Below, piece after piece: positions 44,946 to 53,211 of a stretch of 64,000 nt of DNA. Source of the DNA: an uncultured Slackia sp. (GTDB lineage: Bacteria > Actinomycetota > Coriobacteriia > Coriobacteriales > Eggerthellaceae). A program made the translations under genes and the position numbers. The notes under the pieces were generated by a model that was not told where the DNA came from, did not search any database, and worked only from the letters and a program-made list of their open reading frames with translations. How positions within the stretch are numbered: position 1 is the first letter of the stretch; every line of letters begins with the position of its first letter. Location of the stretch: assembly GCF_944321625.1 (NCBI RefSeq), contig NZ_CALUMA010000021.1, positions 27,275 to 91,274 of the forward strand, read 5' to 3'.

Positions 44946-46130
44946 TTACCGTTCGTACACTTCGTCGAAGCCGAGCAGCTTGCGCATGGCGAACATGCCC
45001 TTCTTCGGGCTCTCATAATTGATGTCAGGTTTGCGCATCTCGTTGCGCTCGACCCCGCCGTTGAGGATGTCCACGGTCAGCACCTCATCGTACACCTTGA
45101 GGGCCTTGGTGGGGCAGATGTCTTCGCAGCAGCGGCATTTCACGCAGTCGCCGGGATAGTGGTCCACGCCGAACGTGCCGTCTTCCTCGTCGAACTTGCG
45201 CAAAGCCCCGGTGGGGCAGAACGTTGCGCACATGCGGCAAGAGTTGCAGATGTCAGGATCGATTACCACGTGGCCCCACAGACGCACGTCGATGAGTTCG
45301 TCGCTCGGTTCGCCCAGCGCCGCCAGGTTGTCCAGCAGACGCTCGCGACGGTCGGGAATGAAGTGGGGGAGCGTGCCGTCGTCCATGACCTTGATGAACC
45401 GCGGCTCTTCGGGCTCCTTCTCACCCAGCTCTTCCTTGAGGGTCTCATCGACCACGGTAGAGGCGATGCGCTTGCTCTCGTCTTTCACCTTGAAGAAGAA
45501 GTTGCGGCGCACCTCGTCATAGGCGCGGCCTTCGGGGGCGCGCACGTCGCGCGGGAACCGGTCGGCGATCTTGGCCCTCATGGGGCAATCCCATACGCGC
45601 AGAAGCTCGTTGGCGGTATCGCACACCGCTTGCGCCGTCTCCAGACCCACGGCGTGATCGCATTCCGCGCAAGCGCCCTGCACCAACATCACCTTGGACA
45701 CGCCCGCCACGGCGCATGCCGTTATCAGGGATTCCTCGATGCGGCCCAGGCATTCGACCGCCACCACCTTGGAGGCGTCGAGCATATTGCCTGCGGCATC
45801 CACGATCTGGCGGCAGGCGATAACCGCGACTCCGCCGTTTTTCTGCGCCGCGGCAAGCACCGCGCGCTGGAGCTCGGCATCGTTGGGTCTATGGGCTTCA
45901 AGCGCGCAGGTGGGGCACATGGTTGCGCACGTGCCGCAGCCGATGCACTTGTCGGGCTCGATGATAAGCTGATTGTCGTCATAGGAGATGGCGCCTGACG
46001 TGCACGCTTGCGCACACCGCATGCACGACGCATTGCGGTTGCGCACGGCAACGCAGCGCTGTTGGTATACCGAGATATCGGCGCTTTTGATTTTGTCGAG
46101 CATGCCGAACATGCTGTCTAATGGAGCCAT
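44946..46130 (-). CDS. Multi-cluster 4Fe-4S protein with MvhD-like central domain
   Basis: A 394-residue soluble electron carrier. N-terminal cysteines are seen at 36, 39 and 43 and a full 4Fe-4S motif at 62, 65, 68 and 72 (CIGCGTCATMC). The central part, with VVAVECLGRIEES followed by GVSKVMLVQGACAECDHAVG, resembles the MvhD/FlpD delta subunit that passes electrons between hydrogenases or formate dehydrogenases and heterodisulfide reductase. Two more 4Fe-4S motifs lie near 300-345 (CNSCRMCATFC, CVKCRCCEDIC). The ATG at 46130 has GGAAAGG upstream. It is the first gene of a two-gene operon with the UvrD-like gene. Partner enzyme unknown. Confidence 0.8.
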   Translation of the reverse strand: MAPLDSMFGMLDKIKSADISVYQQRCVAVRNRNASCMRCAQACTSGAISYDDNQLIIEPDKCIGCGTCATMCPTCALEAHRPNDAELQRAVLAAAQKNGGVAVIACRQIVDAAGNMLDASKVVAVECLGRIEESLITACAVAGVSKVMLVQGACAECDHAVGLETAQAVCDTANELLRVWDCPMRAKIADRFPRDVRAPEGRAYDEVRRNFFFKVKDESKRIASTVVDETLKEELGEKEPEEPRFIKVMDDGTLPHFIPDRRERLLDNLAALGEPSDELIDVRLWGHVVIDPDICNSCRMCATFCPTGALRKFDEEDGTFGVDHYPGDCVKCRCCEDICPTKALKVYDEVLTVDILNGGVERNEMRKPDINYESPKKGMFAMRKLLGFDEVYER

Positions 46131-46184
46131 GAAACGCCTTTCCACTGTCCAAGGAACGTTCATCGCCCCAACCCCCAAGGATTC

Positions 46185-46212
46185 ATTATAGGAGGGCGCG
46201 ATGCGGTGTCAA
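46185..46212 (-). promoter_or_regulatory. Consensus sigma-70 promoter for the Fe-S / UvrD-like operon
   Basis: On the minus strand TTGACA (46207-46212) and TATAAT (46185-46190), both perfect hexamers, are separated by 16 bp, about 55 bases before the Fe-S protein start. It is the best promoter match in the window. Confidence 0.85.
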
Positions 46213-46402
46213 CGAAAAGAGGGGCGGGCACGATTTTCGTCGAAGCGGCCAGGGCGCGTGATGATCCGCCCGAGAGGCGCCGAGCCTCAATGAAACCCAT
46301 GAACCATGGTGACGGTTTGGAACTTTATGCTGCCCCGGTGCGCCATAATGATAAACTTACATCTGACCGCTGTGCGTCAGGAAGATGGGACGAGAAGCGT
46401 CG

Positions 46403-47929
46403 ATGATCGACTCGAAAGCAATGAGCAATCCGATAGAAAACGGCGTTGGGGATGGTTCCCAACGTGGTCTTTCGCGCGTCTGCTCGCGTCTTGAAGGGCT
46501 CATGAACGCCCGCTGCATCGGGTTCGCGCTCATGCGCGCCTGGGTCTATCTGCTCTTCCTCGATATCACGGCGACGTTCCTCACCGGCAACAACAATCAA
46601 TGGCTGCAGAACTCCTACATCGTGTCCACGGTGTTTCTGTGCCTTGTGCTGTTCGCGTGCGCGCTGTTCCGCCCTCAGGCGGAACGATGGGCGATTGGGC
46701 GCACTACCCGGTATTTCGCTCCCATCCTTGCCACGGTTGGCACGCTGTGCATCGCCGCGAGCGTGATTGACGGCGTTCCGGCGCCCGTGTTCTGCTTTGC
46801 CGGCGGTGCCCTCACAGGTATCGGCTCGGCGCTTATCGAAGTCGGATACGGCCAGCTCTACAAGATTGAAAGCTCGGACAAAACGAATCTCGAAGTTCCG
46901 TTCGCGTTCCTCATCGCGGCTGTCGTGTTCGCGTTCGTGGTGTCGCTCGATCGCTACGCTTCCGCGTTTATCTGCTCGGTCCTGCCTATGATTTCGGGTT
47001 GGATTCTGGCGTCGCGCCTTGAGGCGTTCAAGGCCGACCGCGACAAGCCGCGCGATGCGAACGCGCATATCGATCTCATGCGATTCGCCCTCAAGATTGG
47101 CGCCTGCGCCATGGCCGTGGGCGTGGCCGACGGCGCCGTGCGCGCGGTCTACATCTCGCACTACCAGATTTCGGTGCATGACTTCTATCAGTTCCCGCTG
47201 GTGATCGCCGGCGTGCTCACCACGCTCATCATCTACATCGCGCTGAGCCGCACGCCCGACGGCGGTCTGCGCAAGGTGTATAAGATCGTGGTGCTCATCA
47301 TGGCCGTGTTCTACATGATGCTGCCCATCCTCGAGGGCTATACGATGGTGGGCTGCACGCTCGCGCTTATGGGGTACGGCACGTTCAACGTGCTCATCTG
47401 GCTCATCCTTGCCGAGATGGCACACAAGCATTCGCTCAATTCCATGGTCACGTTCGGCATCGGCTGGGGCATGGTGTCGCTCGGTGTGCTGATCGGGTCG
47501 CTGGTGGGGCGCCTGCTCACGTCGTTCGAGCCCTTCGACGCGCAGATGCTTTCGCTCGAGGCGGCGGGATCGGTGGGCCTGATTCTTCTGTCTTATCTGT
47601 TCGTGTTCAAGGAAAGCGACTTGGCGCGCATCATCACGCCTGCCGAGGCCTTGGTGGCCGATGCAGCGGAAAGCCCCGCCGTGTCGCACAGGGTGCGCTT
47701 CATGGACGCATGCGACGTTATCGCGCAGGAGTGCGAGCTCACGCCGCGTGAAACCGAGGTGATGAAGCTCTACGCCAAGGGACTCACGGGCACTCAGATC
47801 CAGGACGAGCTTTCCATCTCGCGCGGCACGTTCTCCACGCATCTGCGCCACATTTATGAGAAAACCGGGCAGCATTCCCGCCCTGAGCTCATCGCGCTGA
47901 TCGAGAGCAATCGCGGACCCAAGGAATAG
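46403..47929 (+). CDS. LuxR-type regulator with 12-TM membrane sensor
   Basis: A 508-residue membrane-bound transcription regulator. Residues about 30-390 form 10-12 hydrophobic segments with an MFS-like layout; the last 75 residues are a LuxR-type helix-turn-helix, ELTPRETEVMKLYAKGLTG followed by TQIQDELSISRGTFSTHLR. No transporter-like conserved motifs are obvious, so the membrane part is probably a sensor. This architecture is typical of Eggerthellaceae, where such genes lie next to molybdoenzyme operons. The gene is upstream of, and in line with, the operon at 48234. The ATG at 46403 (GAGAAG five bases upstream) is preferred to one at 46385, which is too close to its AGGA. Confidence 0.9.
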   Translation: MIDSKAMSNPIENGVGDGSQRGLSRVCSRLEGLMNARCIGFALMRAWVYLLFLDITATFLTGNNNQWLQNSYIVSTVFLCLVLFACALFRPQAERWAIGRTTRYFAPILATVGTLCIAASVIDGVPAPVFCFAGGALTGIGSALIEVGYGQLYKIESSDKTNLEVPFAFLIAAVVFAFVVSLDRYASAFICSVLPMISGWILASRLEAFKADRDKPRDANAHIDLMRFALKIGACAMAVGVADGAVRAVYISHYQISVHDFYQFPLVIAGVLTTLIIYIALSRTPDGGLRKVYKIVVLIMAVFYMMLPILEGYTMVGCTLALMGYGTFNVLIWLILAEMAHKHSLNSMVTFGIGWGMVSLGVLIGSLVGRLLTSFEPFDAQMLSLEAAGSVGLILLSYLFVFKESDLARIITPAEALVADAAESPAVSHRVRFMDACDVIAQECELTPRETEVMKLYAKGLTGTQIQDELSISRGTFSTHLRHIYEKTGQHSRPELIALIESNRGPKE

Positions 47930-47952
47930 CAAGCAACGTTTATCTATCAGGC

Positions 47953-47992
47953 AAAACGCCCGCATCGTGCAACTTGCATGATGCGGGTTTTC
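47953..47992 (+). terminator. Intrinsic terminator after the LuxR-type gene
   Basis: AAAACGCCCGCATCGTGCA pairs with TGCATGATGCGGGTTTT with few wobbles. It separates the regulator from molybdoenzyme operon 2, which must therefore have its own promoter in 47993-48233; no clear hexamers are seen there. Confidence 0.85.
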
Positions 47993-48233
47993 TGCTTCTG
48001 GGACAACTTTCATAGACATTGCATGATGGATTGCCTCCTTGATTCCTCCACAATCGAACCGTTGGATTACGCGCATTGCTCGCGCGCAATCGGCAGGGGG
48101 ATACGGAGCGTCGATCGGCATGTCACCCATCGCGTGCGGCGCTCTTGGGCAAAACGCCTGCGTTTAGGCGGCGTGCGGTCTTCGAGGTTCCGTCTCCGGA
48201 AAGTAGAGGAGCTCTAAGACAAGTGAAGGGGGA

Positions 48234-51200
48234 ATGATGGGTAAACGTACCATGACGCGTCGCTCGTTCGCGAAGCTGTCTGCCGTGACGCTTGCCGCCG
48301 CCGCGCTCAGCAGCGCAGTGACGGGCTGCTCCACGCTGACCGAGACCGATACGAGCGAAGCCGTAGCGCAGGCCGGCGAAGTCAAGCGAATCCGTTCCTG
48401 CTGCCGCGGCTGCGGCAAGATGGAATGCGGCGTTTGGGTAACCGTCCAAGACGGCCGCGTCATCAGGACCGAAGGCGACCAGTCGTCGTTCCAGTCGTCG
48501 GGTAACCATTGCTCCAAGGGCCAGGCGTCGCTGCAGGCTTGCTACCATCCTGCGCGCATCTACCACCCGGTCAAGCGCACCAATCCTAAGGGAGAGGATC
48601 CCGGTTGGCAGCGCATCACCTGGGACGAGGCGATGTCCACCATCGGCAAGAAGTTCAACGAGTCCATCCAGCAGTACGGCGGCCAGGGCTGCTTCGGCAT
48701 GTGCGGTACCTCGCGCCAGTGGGTGTACGGCCCCTACGCGTTCTATAAGTGGCTGTTCGACAGCCCCAACGCTCGCGTGGCATCGTCCATCTGCAAGGGT
48801 CCACGTCGTCTGATGGGTTGGATCACCTCCATCGACGGCGCGCCGTGGTTCGCTCTCCGCGATGGCCCGCGCGTGTACGTGCAGTGGGGCACCGCGCCTG
48901 AGAACTCAAACTACGACGACTCGTGCCGCAACATCGTCGACAAGATGACCTCCGCCGATGTGCACATCTGCATCGACCCGCGTCTGTCCGGCTCGGGCAA
49001 GGAAGCCGACTACTGGCTGAACCTGGAGCCCGGCACCGACTGCGCGCTGGCGCTGTGCTGGCAGAAGATCATCATCGACAACGATCTGGTCGACTGGGAG
49101 TTCGTCAAGCGCTGGACCAACGCTCCCATCCTCGTGTGCGAGGACATGGAGCCCACGGGCGGCCGTTACTTCACGCTTTCCACGCCGGTCAACGCCGCTC
49201 CTGACCTGACGGGCGACAAGCTCAAGACCCGCCTGCTCAAGGAAAGCGACATGAAGGAAGGCGGCAGCTGCCGCAGGTTCTATGCGTGGAACAAGAAGGC
49301 CAACAACGGCAAGGGCGGCCTGGTGTATTGGGATACCGATACCACTCAGTGGGAAGGCTGCCATCACACCGCTCCCTCGCGCGATGAGATGGAAGTCGTC
49401 TACGAAGGCACCTCGCAGGAAGGCTACCTGCCTCCGATTTCCTATCATGAGCTGGAAGAAGCCGACATCGACTTCGATATGACCGGCAGCCACGAGGTCA
49501 CGCTGGCCGACGGCACCAAGCACACGGTTCGCCCCGTGTGGTCGTACCTGGTCGACTCCGTCAAGGATTGCACCATTGATTGGTGCGCCGAGATCACCAA
49601 GCTCGACCCGCAGATGATCGAGGAAGCCTGCCTCGTGTGGGCCACCCGTCCTGAGGGCCAGAACTACGGCAACGGCGGCATTCACCTGAACCTGTCGCCC
49701 GACCAGGAAGGCAACTGCACCCAGACGGTGCGCGCGGTCCTGAACCTGTCCTACACTACGGGCAACTTCGACGGCCCCGCCGGCAACCGCGGCCTGTCCC
49801 GCACCCCCGTTGACGAGCAGGCGACCGCCGCTCCCGGCTCCAACATGCCCCAGAGCGTCAAGAAGCAGCTCAAGGGTCTGGGCACGCCGCTTCCGTACTA
49901 TCCGGACGAGGAGATCGACCCCACGAACATCCCCGATCAGTACGAGTGCTACAACAACATGGTGGGCAACGACAAGTACCCGCTCCTCTCCGTGTACAAC
50001 GAATGGAGCGACGTCGTAAGCACCTACAACGCGATTCTCGACGGCGATCCCTACCCGATTCGCGTCGGCATCAACGAGGCTGGCTCGTTCATGAACGAGG
50101 GCAACGCCAACTTCGCGTGGGAGGCTCTGAAGACGCTGGACTTCTGGGTTGACCTGAACATGTTCCATCATCCCTCCACCGAGGTAGCCGACATCTGCCT
50201 GCCTGTGGCGCACTGGCTGGAGATCAACAACATCCGCGTGTCGCAGGGCGCTTCCGGCGGCATCGGATGCACGTGCCGCGCGGTCGATCCGCCGAAGGAC
50301 GTCAAGTTCGACTACGACGTGAACCGCCTGCTGTTCGAGGCCTTCGAGAAGGAAGGCAACATCAACGGCACCTGGACCAACATCGCCGGCGACGCCCCCG
50401 GCGCCTACAGCTCCGATGAGCGCCTCGAGGATTGGTTCCAGGCTCATAACGAGGTCAACGGCTTCAACACCCGTTACCCCGGATGCAAGTGGGAGCACTG
50501 GGAGGACTTCTACAACGACTTCCAGGAGCATGGCTGGTGGAACGCCAAGGTTCTCGAGCCCAATCGCTGGGGCACCTATCGTCGTTTCGAGACCGGCTGG
50601 ATGCGCATGGGCAAGGACGCCTGCACGGCCGCCCCGTGGTCGGTCGATGAAAAGGGTCAGCCCACCGACGCCAACTTCGGCTGCCCCACGCCTTCGGGCC
50701 TGGTGGAGTTCTGGCCGATGATGTTCGAGACCTACTGCATCGACAAGGCCAACGAGTTCGAGCCCGGCAAGTTTGACGTCGTCAAGGAAATGATGCCCAA
50801 CTTCGAGCCCTGCCGCACCGCCCCCGGCGGCGAGTGGGATTCCGAGGAGTCCAAGCAGAATTACCCGATCATTCTGACCACCGGACGCCGTATCCCCGTG
50901 TACTTCCACTCCGAGCATCGCCAGCTGCCGTGGTGCCGCGAGCTGTGGCCGGTTCCTCGCCTGGAGCTCAACCCCGCCGACGCCGAGGCCTTGGGCCTCA
51001 AGCAGGGCGACTGGGCCTGGATCGAGGTCGAGCCCCACTCCGAGCTGGGCAAGAAGTACTGCAAGCCCATCCGCGAGTGCGTGGACATCTACGAAGGCAT
51101 CGCTCCTGGCTGGGCGAACGCCGAGCACGGCTGGTGGTTCCCCGAGCTGCCCGCTCCGACGCACGGCTTCGACCTGGTCAACGCCGAGTGCCTGTGGGAT

Positions 51201-51401
51201 CCCGAGGGCGGCGACAAGTTCATCTCGTCCACCCACATGCGCGGCGTGCGCTGCAAGATCTACAAGGCCACTCCCGAGAACAGCCCCAACGGTAACCCCA
51301 TCCCGTGCGCTACCGAGGACGGCACCGAGATCATCTGGGATTGCACCGATCCTCGCCTGAAGGAATGGCTGCCCGACTACGACATTCGAGAGGAGGAATA
51401 G
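48234..51401 (+). CDS. Large molybdopterin oxidoreductase (DmsA-like), Tat lipoprotein
   Basis: A 1055-residue molybdenum enzyme. The leader has a twin-arginine motif (TRRSFAK, residues 8-14) and a lipobox-like VTGC with Cys32, so the mature protein is probably exported folded and lipid-anchored. The 4Fe-4S site is CCRGCGKMECG near 57-67 with a later CSKGQ. SSICKGPRR has Cys187 at the position expected for a Mo ligand. Molybdopterin-binding regions follow, ending in a C-terminal domain with LTTGRRIPVYFHSEHRQLPW. The size exceeds ordinary DMSO reductases (about 800) and matches Eggerthella-type catechol dehydroxylases and pyrogallol transhydroxylase relatives. It is followed by ferredoxin and anchor genes. 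Substrate is inferred only as a class. Confidence 0.9.
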   Translation: MMGKRTMTRRSFAKLSAVTLAAAALSSAVTGCSTLTETDTSEAVAQAGEVKRIRSCCRGCGKMECGVWVTVQDGRVIRTEGDQSSFQSSGNHCSKGQASLQACYHPARIYHPVKRTNPKGEDPGWQRITWDEAMSTIGKKFNESIQQYGGQGCFGMCGTSRQWVYGPYAFYKWLFDSPNARVASSICKGPRRLMGWITSIDGAPWFALRDGPRVYVQWGTAPENSNYDDSCRNIVDKMTSADVHICIDPRLSGSGKEADYWLNLEPGTDCALALCWQKIIIDNDLVDWEFVKRWTNAPILVCEDMEPTGGRYFTLSTPVNAAPDLTGDKLKTRLLKESDMKEGGSCRRFYAWNKKANNGKGGLVYWDTDTTQWEGCHHTAPSRDEMEVVYEGTSQEGYLPPISYHELEEADIDFDMTGSHEVTLADGTKHTVRPVWSYLVDSVKDCTIDWCAEITKLDPQMIEEACLVWATRPEGQNYGNGGIHLNLSPDQEGNCTQTVRAVLNLSYTTGNFDGPAGNRGLSRTPVDEQATAAPGSNMPQSVKKQLKGLGTPLPYYPDEEIDPTNIPDQYECYNNMVGNDKYPLLSVYNEWSDVVSTYNAILDGDPYPIRVGINEAGSFMNEGNANFAWEALKTLDFWVDLNMFHHPSTEVADICLPVAHWLEINNIRVSQGASGGIGCTCRAVDPPKDVKFDYDVNRLLFEAFEKEGNINGTWTNIAGDAPGAYSSDERLEDWFQAHNEVNGFNTRYPGCKWEHWEDFYNDFQEHGWWNAKVLEPNRWGTYRRFETGWMRMGKDACTAAPWSVDEKGQPTDANFGCPTPSGLVEFWPMMFETYCIDKANEFEPGKFDVVKEMMPNFEPCRTAPGGEWDSEESKQNYPIILTTGRRIPVYFHSEHRQLPWCRELWPVPRLELNPADAEALGLKQGDWAWIEVEPHSELGKKYCKPIRECVDIYEGIAPGWANAEHGWWFPELPAPTHGFDLVNAECLWDPEGGDKFISSTHMRGVRCKIYKATPENSPNGNPIPCATEDGTEIIWDCTDPRLKEWLPDYDIREEE

Positions 51402-51404
51402 GCG

Positions 51405-52085
51405 ATGACCCATTACGCGATTCTGACCGATCTGAACCGCTGCGTCGGCTGCATGTCGTGCATGGTCTCCTGCAAGGCCATCAACAACGTGCCCATCGGC
51501 AACTACTGGATCAAGGTCCTGCGCATCGGTCCCTTCAAGAAGGCCGACTACCAGACCCCCAATGACGTGACGATGTACTACCTGCCCACGCAGTGCCAGC
51601 ATTGCGAGAACCCCGAATGCGTCAAGGTGTGCCCCACCCAGGCATCGCACATCACCGAAGACGGCACCGTGCAGATTGACAAGTCCAAGTGCATCGGCTG
51701 CCAGTTCTGCGTCATGGCGTGCCCCTACGGCGTGCGCTACCTCAACGAAGAGGAACGCGTCGTGGAGAAGTGCACCCTCTGCGAGCAGGTCACGTCTCAG
51801 GGCGGCCTGCCCCAGTGCGTCGCCCAGTGCGGCGGTCGCGCCCGTTTCTTCGGCGATTTGGACAAGGGCATCGAGACGTTCGAGGCCCCCAATATCGAGT
51901 ACGACCCCAACCGCGACAACGCTGAGGCGTCCTACGACCAACTGTATACCGGCAACCGCATCACGTTCGGCGAGCTCGGCAAGGAGTACGACCCCAACAC
52001 CGAGGTCCATCACCTGCCCAACGCCGGCAACGACCCGAGCTTCGTGTACGTGCTGCGCGATAGAGAATGGAAGGGTGGGGAATAA
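51405..52085 (+). CDS. Four-cluster 4Fe-4S ferredoxin subunit (DmsB type)
   Basis: A 226-residue electron-transfer subunit. Cys groups: NRCVGCMSCMVSCK near 10-22, CQHCENPECVKVCPTQA near 64-80, CIGCQFCVMACPYG near 98-111 and CTLCEQVTSQGGLPQCVAQC near 124-143. The C-terminal tail (about 170-226) is acidic and Tyr-rich and probably contacts the catalytic subunit. The start is three bases after the catalytic gene stop, and its own stop overlaps the anchor start (TAATG), so all three are translationally coupled. Confidence 0.95.
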   Translation: MTHYAILTDLNRCVGCMSCMVSCKAINNVPIGNYWIKVLRIGPFKKADYQTPNDVTMYYLPTQCQHCENPECVKVCPTQASHITEDGTVQIDKSKCIGCQFCVMACPYGVRYLNEEERVVEKCTLCEQVTSQGGLPQCVAQCGGRARFFGDLDKGIETFEAPNIEYDPNRDNAEASYDQLYTGNRITFGELGKEYDPNTEVHHLPNAGNDPSFVYVLRDREWKGGE

Positions 52086-52963
52086 TGGAACTTCAATGGC
52101 CACTGATTCTTTTCACCACTTTCATGGCGTGGTGCGCCGGCACGTTTGCGACCCAGTGCGTGCTCGCATTCCAGGGCAAGGCTGCTAAATCCCAGATGGC
52201 CTGCTGGATCACTTCCGCGGTCCTGCTGGTCATCGGCGGCATCGCCGTGTTCCTGCACCTGCAGCACTGGACGCGCATCTTCAACGGCTTCGGCCACATC
52301 ACCTCCGGCATCACCCAGGAGTTCATCATCATCGTGGTCCTGGCCATCATCGCCGTGGTGTATCTGGCGCTGCTGCGCCGCAACGACAATCAGGTTCCCA
52401 AGTGGATTGCCGTCCTCGGCATCGTTGCCTCCATCCTGCTGGTCCTGATCTCGGGCCATTCGTACCAGATGGAAGCCGTTCCCGCTTGGAACACGTTCCT
52501 GTGGCCCATCGCCCTTCTGGGCGAGGCCTGCATCCTTGGACCCGCCACCGTTGCCGTCGTCATGACGCTGACCGGCGAGTCCGACGACGAGGTCAAGGCG
52601 CCTGGCGGATTCGCCTTCATCGGCTCCATCGTCAACGCGGTGTGCTCGATTGCCGCCGCCGTGTCGGTGACGTTCGCCAGCAACAGCCTGTCGCAGGTGG
52701 GCGCATGGTACGACCTGACCCATCCCACGCAGTCCATCGCCGCCGTCAACATCAACCCGTTCACGGGTGACGCGGCCATGATCATGTGGATTGGCGTCAT
52801 CGTTATCGGAATTCTGGTTCCGATTGTTGCCTGCTTCATGGGCACCAAGAAGGGCAACTGGAAGATGTGGGCCGCCGTAGCGCTCATCGCCGCCGTCATC
52901 GGCGTCGTGTGCCTGCGCGTTGTGTTCTACATCTCCGGCGTGCACCTGTTCATGTTCTACTAA
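52085..52963 (+). CDS. DmsC-type membrane anchor subunit
   Basis: A 292-residue membrane protein with eight hydrophobic segments. It begins MELQWPLILFTTFMAWCAGT, typical of DmsC anchors, which oxidise menaquinol and deliver electrons through the ferredoxin subunit. The ATG at 52085 overlaps the previous stop codon; an in-frame upstream start at 52067 lies inside the ferredoxin gene. It closes molybdoenzyme operon 2. No chaperone gene follows directly; the TorD-type gene at 56916 is the nearest candidate. Confidence 0.92.
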   Translation: MELQWPLILFTTFMAWCAGTFATQCVLAFQGKAAKSQMACWITSAVLLVIGGIAVFLHLQHWTRIFNGFGHITSGITQEFIIIVVLAIIAVVYLALLRRNDNQVPKWIAVLGIVASILLVLISGHSYQMEAVPAWNTFLWPIALLGEACILGPATVAVVMTLTGESDDEVKAPGGFAFIGSIVNAVCSIAAAVSVTFASNSLSQVGAWYDLTHPTQSIAAVNINPFTGDAAMIMWIGVIVIGILVPIVACFMGTKKGNWKMWAAVALIAAVIGVVCLRVVFYISGVHLFMFY

Positions 52964-53028
52964 TGAACGCAAGTCCTGCGCCGGCGCATGTCGGCGCAGG
53001 ACGCCGCCTCGCATGAGGGCGGCAAAAG

Positions 53029-53109
53029 AAAAACGTCCTTCGAGGATGCGACTCGTTTCCCCCAACCCCCGTATGCAAACGGCGAATCGCATCCTCGAAG
53101 GACGTTTTT
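53029..53109. terminator. 81-bp element with perfect 23-bp arms between convergent genes
   Basis: The arm at 53029-53051 (AAAAACGTCCTTCGAGGATG, then CGA) is exactly complementary to 53087-53109, with about 35 bases between. It lies between the convergent DmsC and UvrD-like genes and ends in AAAAA and TTTTT, so it can terminate transcription from both sides. The stem is about twice the usual terminator length. Confidence 0.85.
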
Positions 53110-53211
53110 TTGTCCCTCGGGAGGGGTGCCCTGCGACCGCATGAGGCGGCAGCCACAGGGCTCATGCTGCGTGCGGGGCGCCTTGGGGCGTTCGCACGCA
53201 GGCTTGGTGCA

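Noticed and set aside
48906..52103. A 1065-codon open frame on the minus strand opposite molybdoenzyme operon 2
   Set aside because: It is antisense to well-supported genes across three cistrons, has no recognisable domains, and arises from codon-position GC bias. The same applies to the 857-codon frame at 3322-5895 and the 800-codon frame at 29522-31924.
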